From Williamsia herbipolensis (GTDB lineage: Bacteria > Actinomycetota > Actinomycetes > Mycobacteriales > Mycobacteriaceae), in NCBI RefSeq assembly GCF_000964005.1, contig NZ_JXYP01000021.1:124001-188000 (forward strand): DNA of 64,000 bases, in the 5' to 3' direction. A program made the position numbers and the translations under genes. The notes beneath the pieces were generated by a model that saw nothing but the letters and a program-made list of their open reading frames with translations, was not told the origin of the DNA and searched no databases. Shown in pieces: positions 58,074 through 64,000 of this stretch (the first letter of the stretch is position 1; each line of letters begins with the position of its first letter).

Positions 58074-58507
58074 CCCTCGACTCGCTTCTTGAGTTCCTTG
58101 AGGGCGACGTCGGTGATGGCCTTCTCCGCGCGCCGCTTGAGCGCCCCGATGATCGGGATCGCCAGATCGACCATCAGTTCGTAGGTCACCTTCGTCGAGC
58201 CCGACGTCTGCTGGACGAGGGAGTACCGACCCTGCTGGGCGGTCTGCAGTTCGCTGCTGATCAGGTCCCACTCGACCGCGTCGCCGGCGGGCGCCCAGGT
58301 GTAGGACAACTCGTAGGTGTCGCGTAGGACCCCGGCGTCGAGGCGGAAACGCACCTGCTTGGCACGCCTGCCGTCGCCGGGATCGGTGACGGTGACCTCG
58401 TCGGCCGCCGACACCCATTCGGGGTAGCGCGCGAAATCGGCGATCACCGCCATGATCGCCTCGGCGTCGGCGTTGATGACTATCGATTGTTCGGTGCGGT
58501 CGGCCAT
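58070..58507 (-). CDS. SRPBCC (START-like) family protein, TB16.3-like (Rv2185c)
   Basis: A 145-residue small ligand-binding protein. The start MADRTEQSIVINADAEAIMA, AVIADFARYPEWVSAADEVT and the later VEWDLISSELQTAQQGRYSLV are typical of coenzyme-Q-binding/START-like folds. The ligand is unknown; such proteins often bind lipids or aromatic groups. The ATG has a GGAGAGGGTGAG ribosome site. It is 4 bases from the second START-like gene upstream and overlaps the ArsA-like gene downstream. Confidence 0.9.
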   Translation of the reverse strand: MADRTEQSIVINADAEAIMAVIADFARYPEWVSAADEVTVTDPGDGRRAKQVRFRLDAGVLRDTYELSYTWAPAGDAVEWDLISSELQTAQQGRYSLVQQTSGSTKVTYELMVDLAIPIIGALKRRAEKAITDVALKELKKRVEG

Positions 58508-58511
58508 CGAC

Positions 58512-58925
58512 TCACCCTCTCCCCACGGCCGGTTCCCCGGCCGCTCGTCCGGCTTCGAGGCGGTCTTTCACCTCGGTGGACATCGCGCGTCCGGCGACGC
58601 GTCGACGGTGGTTGGCCGACGCCAGCCATGTGGCGCGGCGGCGCGCGGAACCCTCGGCGACACCGTCGTCGGTCTCGGCGGGTTCGGCGTGCATGAAGTA
58701 GTGCAGGACGAAACCGTCGAGCACCTCCTCGAGCCAGACCTCCATGGTGCCGTTCGCACCGCCGGAGATCGACCACCGCATCCCCTGTTCGACGCGGTCC
58801 TCGACGACGGTGAGGTGCAGGTCTGGCCACCAGCGCCGCCACCGCGACCGATCGGCGAGGACCCGAGGAGCGTCGTGTGCCGACGCGGCGACGAACGTCT
58901 CGTCGGCCACCTGGATGCTGCTCAC
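58512..58925 (-). CDS. Second START-like (polyketide cyclase/SRPBCC) protein, Rv2186c-like
   Basis: A 137-residue protein with the START-like pattern VSSIQVADETFVAASAHDAP, DRSRWRRWWPDLHLTVVEDR, MRWSISGGANGTMEVWLEEV and LHYFMHAEPAE. It differs from the preceding paralogue and ends with a basic tail. The ligand is unknown. GTG at 58925 was taken as start; the ATG at 58943 would add six residues. It forms a tandem with the TB16.3-like gene. Confidence 0.85.
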   Translation of the reverse strand: MSSIQVADETFVAASAHDAPRVLADRSRWRRWWPDLHLTVVEDRVEQGMRWSISGGANGTMEVWLEEVLDGFVLHYFMHAEPAETDDGVAEGSARRRATWLASANHRRRVAGRAMSTEVKDRLEAGRAAGEPAVGRG

Positions 58926-59035
58926 CGCACTAGCTTCACACATCGACCCCGGCACACACACGCAGCGTGCCGCATCCGCGCGGCCGTCCGCGACGGGTCT
59001 GTGTGGCGGTGGACATCGGTTCGCGGTCCATGGAT

Positions 59036-60154
59036 CTACAGCAGCTGCATCAGTCGAGCGGCCATGGAATCCCACTGCCATTCGGACACAACGACATCGC
59101 GCCCCGCGGCGCCCATCGCGGCCGCATGTGGCCGATCGGAGAGGATCGCACAGATCGCCAACCCGACGGCCGCGACGTCGCGACCGTCCACCACCGTGCC
59201 GGTCACGCCCTCGCGCACGGTCTCGGGTGCACCGCCGGAGTCGCCGGCGACGACCGGCACGCCACACGCCGAGGCCTCGAGGAACACGATGCCGAGCCCC
59301 TCCACGTCGAGTCCGCCCCCGCGGGTCCGTGTCGGCATGGCGAAGACGTCGGCGGTCGCGTGGTAGGCCGGTACGTCCTCCGACGCCACCGATCCGGTGA
59401 ACACCACGTGCTCGGCGACGCCCGCCTCGCGTGCCCTGCGTTCGAGCGTCTCGCGATACGGTCCGCCGCCGACGATGAGCAGCCGGGTGCCGGCAACGTT
59501 GCGCCGGATGTCGGCGAGTGCGTCGATCAGGGCGTCCTGCCCCTTGCGCGGGACAAGTCGTGACAGACACAGCACCACCGGAGCGTCACCGAGATCGTGA
59601 CGGTCCCGGATACGTTCGCGCGCAGCATGATCGGGAACGAAACGCCGACTGTCGACCCCGGGGGGCAGGTGTTCGAGCGCGGCGTCCGCACCGAAGGCGG
59701 CGGCGAAACGGTTGCGGGTGTAGCGACTGACGTAGGTCACCACGTCGGCGTGGGAGCCGATGTGGCCGAGCACCTGGCGGGCCGCGGGGAGCATCGACCA
59801 CCCCACCTCGTGGCCGTGTGTGCTGGCCACGATCCGCCGCGCGCCGCCGGCGCGGAGATGGGGGGCGAGCACCGCCAACGGTGCCGCCGCGCCGAACCAG
59901 ACCGTGTGGATGTCGTGTTCGGCGATGAGGGCGCGGGCCCGTCGCGCGACCGCCGGAGTCGGCAGCATGAGGCTGGTGCGGTGGCGCACCACGGTGAACG
60001 GTTGCGCCGCGTCGAACGCCTCGCAGTCCCGCCACCGCGGCGCGTAGACGACGATGTCGCGCGCGGGCATCCGCTCCACCAGATTCAGCAGATACGACTG
60101 GATTCCGCCGGCACGCGGCGGGAAGTCGTTGGTGACCAGCAGGGTTCGGTTCAT
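59036..60154 (-). CDS. pimB: Phosphatidylinositol mannoside alpha-mannosyltransferase PimB (PimB')
   Basis: A 372-residue GT4 enzyme that adds the second mannose (GDP-Man donor) in PIM synthesis at the inner membrane face. The N-terminus MNRTLLVTNDFPPRAGGIQS matches mycobacterial PimB'; ASTHGHEVGWS, LSRLVPRKGQDALIDAL and GLGIVFLEASACGVPVVAGD (EX7E region) are typical GT4 motifs. The ATG at 60154 gives the family start; a GTG at 60172 would overlap the upstream gene by 4 bases and is possible. The same locus in M. tuberculosis holds Rv2188c. Confidence 0.93.
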   Translation of the reverse strand: MNRTLLVTNDFPPRAGGIQSYLLNLVERMPARDIVVYAPRWRDCEAFDAAQPFTVVRHRTSLMLPTPAVARRARALIAEHDIHTVWFGAAAPLAVLAPHLRAGGARRIVASTHGHEVGWSMLPAARQVLGHIGSHADVVTYVSRYTRNRFAAAFGADAALEHLPPGVDSRRFVPDHAARERIRDRHDLGDAPVVLCLSRLVPRKGQDALIDALADIRRNVAGTRLLIVGGGPYRETLERRAREAGVAEHVVFTGSVASEDVPAYHATADVFAMPTRTRGGGLDVEGLGIVFLEASACGVPVVAGDSGGAPETVREGVTGTVVDGRDVAAVGLAICAILSDRPHAAAMGAAGRDVVVSEWQWDSMAARLMQLL

Positions 60155-60168
60155 CGATGGCTCGCGCG

Positions 60169-61503
60169 TCACCGTCGGGCGGCGTCGCGCAGCCACTGCT
60201 GCCAGCCGGAGATGACCGCGGCGCCGGGACCGCCGAGAGCGGCGGTCATGGCCTGCGCCTGTTGGGCCGGGGTGCTCGGCCCGCCCGCGAGGGACAGATA
60301 GAGCTTCTTCAGATCGGCGGCGCCGTGCGTCTGCGCCACGTAGGCCGCGAACGACCATGCTGTCTGATACGCGATCGGCGCCCCGGCCCCGGACACCGTG
60401 AACGCGTCGTCGGCGGGCAGTCCGGTCGGCACCGATCCGGCGGCGACCTCGGCCATCAGGTCGGGCGCGGCGTCGCTGATCGACCGGTAGGTGCCCGCCC
60501 GTCCCACGTACTCGGCGACGCCCTCGGTCACCCAGGTCGCCGCGGTCGGTTTCGTCGACGTGCGGGCGGCGACGTGGGTCAGTTCGTGTCGCAGCACCAC
60601 GTCCAGAGCGGGCCCCGGCAGTCGGGTGATCGCGCCGGGGGTGAACACCACACGCTGGCCCACCGTGTATCCGCCCACCGCGTCGTCGGAGGCCGAGACG
60701 GTGGCGGCCGCAGCGGCGCTCGCGTCGGCCGGCGCACTGCGCGACAGGGCGGAGAAGACCGTGGTCGAGTCGGTCGCGACGACGACGGTCCGGCGCGGCC
60801 AGTCGGGGCCCCAGAACGCCGCGACCGCGGCGACCGCTCCCGGCATCGCCGACTGCAGGCGTGCGCCCAGCGCGCGACTGCCCGGGTAGTCGAGCACCAC
60901 CGACTGCTTCCCACCGGTCGCGACACGACGCGCGGCCACCCCCGGGAAGTCGAAGAACTCCGGCGATGGGGCGGCCGAGGTCCCCAGCAGCGGCCCCGCC
61001 TGGCCCACGATCTTCCAGTCGTCGCCGTAGCGCGCGAACACGAGCGGATCGGTGACGGTTACCGGCGGCTCGTCGACGCCGGCGAGGGCGTACCGCAGGA
61101 CGGTGGGGACGACCCAGGAATCGGAACTGCCCGCGTCGTCGAGTCGGGACTGGACCGCCTCGGGGAGCAGTTGTTCACCCAGACCGCCGGAGCTGGCCGG
61201 GTCGATGCGGTACTCGAGCGTCGAGAGTCCGACGTCGTGGATGGCGGTGCCCTCGGCGACGAGGGTCTGGCGGAACGCCGGGGCGGCGGTCACGTCGACC
61301 AGTGCCCCGATCGCGTTCGCATCACCGGCTTTCTGTGCCGCGCTCAGCTTCGCCAGCGTCGCCTGCACACCGTCGGTGCGCTGTTGTTCGAAGACATTCT
61401 GTGTCTGCGACGTCGGTGTCGTGGTGTCGCCACCCCCGTCACCGCAGGCGGCCAGGACCAGCAGTGCGACCGCGATCGGGACCGCACCCCATCGGCGCGT
61501 CAC
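60169..61503 (-). CDS. Putative zinc metallopeptidase lipoprotein (HELTH motif)
   Basis: A 444-residue secreted lipoprotein. Signal peptide AVPIAVALLVLAACGDGG with lipobox LAAC. A first domain of about 150 residues resembles a NTF2-like fold (NAIGALVDVTAAPAFRQTLV). The second domain has LRHELTHVA and, 17 residues on, WVTEGVAEYV, that is HExxH with a downstream glutamate: the gluzincin (peptidase MA-like) zinc site. It is therefore probably an envelope protease. Target unknown. The gene lies between pimB and an NlpC/P60 gene. GTG start. Confidence 0.82.
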   Translation of the reverse strand: MTRRWGAVPIAVALLVLAACGDGGGDTTTPTSQTQNVFEQQRTDGVQATLAKLSAAQKAGDANAIGALVDVTAAPAFRQTLVAEGTAIHDVGLSTLEYRIDPASSGGLGEQLLPEAVQSRLDDAGSSDSWVVPTVLRYALAGVDEPPVTVTDPLVFARYGDDWKIVGQAGPLLGTSAAPSPEFFDFPGVAARRVATGGKQSVVLDYPGSRALGARLQSAMPGAVAAVAAFWGPDWPRRTVVVATDSTTVFSALSRSAPADASAAAAATVSASDDAVGGYTVGQRVVFTPGAITRLPGPALDVVLRHELTHVAARTSTKPTAATWVTEGVAEYVGRAGTYRSISDAAPDLMAEVAAGSVPTGLPADDAFTVSGAGAPIAYQTAWSFAAYVAQTHGAADLKKLYLSLAGGPSTPAQQAQAMTAALGGPGAAVISGWQQWLRDAARR

Positions 61504-61505
61504 CG

Positions 61506-62606
61506 TCAGTAGCGCCGGGCGGAGTTGTACGGGCCGGCCTGGTCGATCGGCACGACCTTGACCGGGACGCCGAACGTCGAGGCGTGCACCACGTACCCGT
61601 CGCCGACGTACATGCCCACGTGGGACGCGTCCGGGTAGTAGATGATCAGATCGCCGGGCCGCAGATCACCACGGGCGACCGGCGTTCCCCCGGAGAGTTG
61701 GGATTCGCTCGAGCGCGGCAGGGTCTCGCCGGCCTGCTTGAACGCCCACACCATCAGTCCCGAGCAGTCGAACTGGGTCGGCCCGGTGGCGCCCCACACG
61801 TAGGGGTCGCCGATGCGGGTGAGCGCGGCCTGCACCGCGACGACGGCTGCGGCGGTGCCCTTCGGGATCAGGGACGGGTCGAAGTCGATGTTCGGCCCAC
61901 GAAGGGCGGCGAGCTGCTTGCCGGTGAGCGATTCGTAGATGGCCTTGACCTGGGCGATCTGGAGCTGCAGATCGCTCTGCTTGGCCTGCAGGTCGCCGCG
62001 GGTCCTGTCGACGGCGGCGAGGGCCTTCGCGGCGGAGTCCCGGGCGGCGACGGCCTCGGCGCGGGCCGCGGTCGCCGAGGCGCTGGCCGACTTGTAGGCC
62101 CGCAGGTCGGACGAGGTCTGACGCGAGACCATCTCGAGGCCGGACATCTGGTCGAGCAGTGACTGCGGGGAGTCGGAGACGAGCACGGCGTAGAGACGGT
62201 TCACGCGTGCACCGCGGTAGCTGGCGCGCACGAGCGCGTCCACGCGGTTCTGGAGTTCGTCGAGTCGTGACGACAGACCGTCGAGAGTCGCGGTGGCCTT
62301 CGCGGCACGGGCATCGGCGGCGGCGACATCACGACGTCGCTGGCCGAGCTCCTCCTCGGCGCGGTGCATGGCCTCGGCCGACTGCTCGGCCTCGCGTCCG
62401 AGGGAGGTGTAGCGGGTCAGCAGTTGATCGGGCGAGCGGGGTGCGGGCTCGGCGCCCGCCGGTGTCGCGAGGGTGACGGCGAGGACCAGGGCGACCGCGA
62501 GCACGAGGGTCATCTGGACCGCCGAGATCGCACGCGCCATCGCGTTGTCGCTCACCACACGCATTCGTCGACTCACCACTTCCACCACACCGGTTCCCGG
62601 TTTCAC
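61506..62606 (-). CDS. Secreted NlpC/P60 peptidoglycan endopeptidase with coiled coil (RipA/Rv2190c-like)
   Basis: A 366-residue secreted cysteine peptidase. The signal segment is MTLVLAVALVLAVTLATPAGA; a long coiled coil follows (about 55-230, REAEQSAEAMHRAEEELGQR through KSDLQLQIAQVK). The C-terminal NlpC/P60 domain has FDCSGLMVWAFKQAGETLP with the catalytic Cys, PDASHVGMYVGDGYVVHAS with His, and RGDLRPGDLIIYY. It should cleave the D-Glu to meso-DAP bond. Coiled-coil arms usually hold the enzyme inactive until activated. The start is uncertain: GTG at 62606 or GTG at 62576. It lies 2 bases from the metallopeptidase gene. Confidence 0.92.
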   Translation of the reverse strand: MKPGTGVVEVVSRRMRVVSDNAMARAISAVQMTLVLAVALVLAVTLATPAGAEPAPRSPDQLLTRYTSLGREAEQSAEAMHRAEEELGQRRRDVAAADARAAKATATLDGLSSRLDELQNRVDALVRASYRGARVNRLYAVLVSDSPQSLLDQMSGLEMVSRQTSSDLRAYKSASASATAARAEAVAARDSAAKALAAVDRTRGDLQAKQSDLQLQIAQVKAIYESLTGKQLAALRGPNIDFDPSLIPKGTAAAVVAVQAALTRIGDPYVWGATGPTQFDCSGLMVWAFKQAGETLPRSSESQLSGGTPVARGDLRPGDLIIYYPDASHVGMYVGDGYVVHASTFGVPVKVVPIDQAGPYNSARRY

Positions 62607-62739
62607 GTCACCCGAGGGGCAGTCCGCACAACCGGGAGGAGATCAGCGCCCCCCGCCGTCCGCCGGGAAGGATACGGGTCACCGAACCCCCGCGATGGAT
62701 GTTCGGTGACAGCCGGATCGGCCGACGGCCGGATGTCTC

Positions 62740-63333
62740 TCAGTAGCGACGAGCGGCGTAGAAATCCATCGACTTGAGGCTCGCCTTCTGCACCGGCACA
62801 CCCTCGGTGCTCGAGTGCACGATCATGCCGTTGCCGATGTAGAGGCCGGCGTGCGAGCCGCCGTTGAAGATGACCACGTCGCCGGGGCGCAGGTCGCTCT
62901 CCGACACGGGACGACCGCCGCCGAGCTGGCCGTAGCTGTCACGCGGGATGGTCTTGCCGGCCTGCTTGAACGACCAGTAGACGAGACCGGAGCAATCGAA
63001 GGCGCGGGGACCCGCGGCGCCGTAGACGTACGGCGAGCCGATGCGGGTGAGCGCGGCCGACGCGGCGCGCTGACCGAGAGCGCCGTTGCGTCCGAACAGA
63101 TCGGGCGACGACTCGGGGCCGTTCGGCTTCGGCTTGGCCTTGAACTGCGGGGGGATCTGGTTCTCGGTGATGCCGGGGATCTCGAACGTCCCGATGCCGG
63201 GGACGGTCACCGGGGCGGCCAACGCGGGTCCTGCCCCCATCGCCACGGTGCCCAGGGTGATCGACCCTGCGATCACAGCTCCTCGCGCCGTCTTGAGACC
63301 GGTGCTGGGCTGTTCCAAACGATGTTTCGCCAC
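62740..63333 (-). CDS. Secreted NlpC/P60 peptidoglycan endopeptidase behind a c-di-AMP riboswitch
   Basis: A 197-residue secreted enzyme. The signal peptide runs to about residue 40 (ITLGTVAMGAGPALAAP). A short linker (VTVPGIGTFEIPGITENQIP) leads to the NlpC/P60 domain, with AFDCSGLVYWSFKQAGKTIP, SDLRPGDVVIFNGGSHAGLY and MIVHSSTEGVPV, giving the Cys-His pair. There is no coiled-coil arm, unlike its neighbour, so control may be mainly through expression. The GTG start has a GAGGAG site; the upstream leader is a ydaO-type riboswitch, which should sense cyclic di-AMP. Confidence 0.94.
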   Translation of the reverse strand: MAKHRLEQPSTGLKTARGAVIAGSITLGTVAMGAGPALAAPVTVPGIGTFEIPGITENQIPPQFKAKPKPNGPESSPDLFGRNGALGQRAASAALTRIGSPYVYGAAGPRAFDCSGLVYWSFKQAGKTIPRDSYGQLGGGRPVSESDLRPGDVVIFNGGSHAGLYIGNGMIVHSSTEGVPVQKASLKSMDFYAARRY

Positions 63334-63361
63334 GAAGCGAGTTCTCCTCAGATCTTCCTCG

Positions 63362-63540
63362 ACCGCCTACCGGGTTAGCTGTCGGATTCGGGCCGGAAGA
63401 CTGGCCCTACCCCCGTGAGAGCGCGCGGACGTGCGAGATCTGATCCCGACCGGCCGCTCGAACACACGGAGGATTCACCCCGATCGGACTGGGTCCGAAG
63501 TGATGGTTCCCCGATTCGCCCCTGGGGGCGATTGAGCGGT
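63362..63540 (-). ncRNA. Cyclic di-AMP riboswitch (ydaO-yuaA type)
   Basis: The minus strand carries the ordered conserved blocks of this class: AATCGGGGAACCA, GGGTGAATC, GGTAGGGCC and the hallmark CCGACAGCTAACCCGGTAGGC near the 3' end. The ends can pair (ACCGC at about 63540 with GCGGT at about 63366) to form P1. It lies just before the NlpC/P60 gene, the usual target in actinobacteria together with Rpf genes, where ligand binding normally lowers expression. Which mechanism acts here (termination or translation) is not clear, since no terminator was seen. Confidence 0.92.
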
Positions 63541-63592
63541 GACCTCGCGATCCGCGACTTGGCGTCGCGGGACACCCCGCAAGGTCTCGGAA

Positions 63593-63622
63593 AGGTTACG
63601 AAACCGTACGTCGATCTGTCCA
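63593..63622 (-). promoter_or_regulatory. Promoter upstream of the c-di-AMP riboswitch
   Basis: TGGACA (63622-63617) and TAACCT (63598-63593) on the minus strand have an 18-base spacer. The transcript would begin about 45 bases before the riboswitch core, in the otherwise empty gap between the two genes. Confidence 0.55.
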
Positions 63623-63658
63623 CCGGGACACGAGTTCGGCGCGTTGCCGCGTGAAAGG

Positions 63659-63940
63659 TCAGCCTGCGCGTAGTTCTCGCACGTCAGCGAGGTGCTGCGA
63701 GTCGTGACCACGCGTTTCGGTGACGATCGGTTCGCGACGCGCGGACGGGCCGACCAGTCCCAGGCCGATGAACACATCGACGGCGTCACGGACCGCGTCG
63801 ACGTCTCCGGCTGCCGGCGGCGGCACCGAGCGCAGACCATCGGTGCTGTTCACCGCAGTGGGCAATCCGACGAACACGGTCATCATGCAGCCGTCGCAGG
63901 ACCGGGGACGACCGGGGCACGTCGCGCAGTCGATGTGCAT
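63659..63940 (-). CDS. Small cysteine-rich protein, possible metal-binding
   Basis: A 93-residue protein whose N-terminus, MHIDCATCPGRPRSCDGCMM, has two CxxC pairs (Cys5-x2-Cys8 and Cys15-x2-Cys18), suggesting a zinc ribbon or small iron-sulphur site. The rest is polar and ends EPIVTETRGHDSQHLADVRE. No family is certain. The ATG at 63940 has a GAGATGGAG site; an ATG four codons upstream is also possible. It precedes the riboswitch-controlled NlpC/P60 gene, but the promoter in between suggests separate control. Confidence 0.72.
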   Translation of the reverse strand: MHIDCATCPGRPRSCDGCMMTVFVGLPTAVNSTDGLRSVPPPAAGDVDAVRDAVDVFIGLGLVGPSARREPIVTETRGHDSQHLADVRELRAG

Positions 63941-64000
63941 TGTGATCTCCATCTCATTTGTGCCGGGAAGGCGTTCGGGCGGAATGCAACGGCGTCGAGC

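Overview
The window is a 64 kb, high-GC actinobacterial chromosome segment. Gene order, meso-diaminopimelate-type MurE, Wag31, MTB12-like and LppM-like lipoproteins, PimB/MptA mannosyltransferases and PknL place it in the Mycobacteriales. The CrtO-type carotenoid ketolase and overall gene set suggest a Gordonia-, Williamsia- or Rhodococcus-like genus. The order closely parallels two blocks of the Mycobacterium tuberculosis chromosome as I remember them (roughly Rv1536-Rv1547 and Rv2144c-Rv2190c), joined here at ileS/wag31. No tRNA, rRNA, insertion sequence, phage gene or CRISPR array was seen.

Layout. 1-9.4 kb: the 5' part of dnaE, a short lspA-rluA-membrane protein operon, two lipoproteins separated by a strong bidirectional terminator, ansA, dinB, and a TetR regulator divergent from a deazaflavin-type nitroreductase over a doubled palindromic operator. 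9.4-12.9 kb: ileS behind a T-box leader. 12.9-34.6 kb: the division and cell-wall (dcw) cluster, all on the minus strand, from mraZ to wag31 (mraZ, rsmH, ftsL-like, pbpB, murE, murF remnant, mraY, murD, ftsW, murG, murC, ftsQ, ftsZ, pgeF, yggS, sepF, yggT, wag31); most neighbours overlap by 4-8 bp. 35.5-46.9 kb: a carotenoid pathway (crtE, crtI, crtB, crtO, cruF-like, GT2) threaded through a conserved envelope locus (GNAT, lppM, metF, mptA). 46.9-49.8 kb: a secreted cutinase-like enzyme and a secreted S53 peptidase. 49.8-60.2 kb: regulator, pknL, aroG, exoribonuclease, GT-C mannosyltransferase, acyltransferase, glucokinase, ArsA-like protein, two START-like proteins and pimB. 60.2-64 kb: a metallopeptidase lipoprotein and two NlpC/P60 hydrolases, the second behind a c-di-AMP (ydaO-type) riboswitch.

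How it works together. The dcw genes make lipid II (murE, mraY, murD, murG, murC), polymerise it at the septum (ftsW, pbpB) and direct septum and pole growth (ftsZ, ftsQ, sepF, wag31). PimB, MptA and the GT87 enzyme build phosphatidylinositol mannosides and lipomannan. NlpC/P60 enzymes remodel the wall. The carotenoid genes predict C40 carotenoids with a keto group (CrtO), hydration of the open end (CruF) and possibly glycosylation (GT2); no lycopene cyclase gene lies in the window.

The most striking observation is that the murF position holds only a 170-residue, degenerate MurF C-terminal domain. It starts cleanly by ATGA overlap with murE, and the substrate-binding and ATPase domains are absent. 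Other notable points are a leaderless 10-codon upstream ORF coupled to pknL, a series of leaderless-type promoters, a 24-bp tandem repeat inside murC, and phased GTGG repeats upstream of mraZ.
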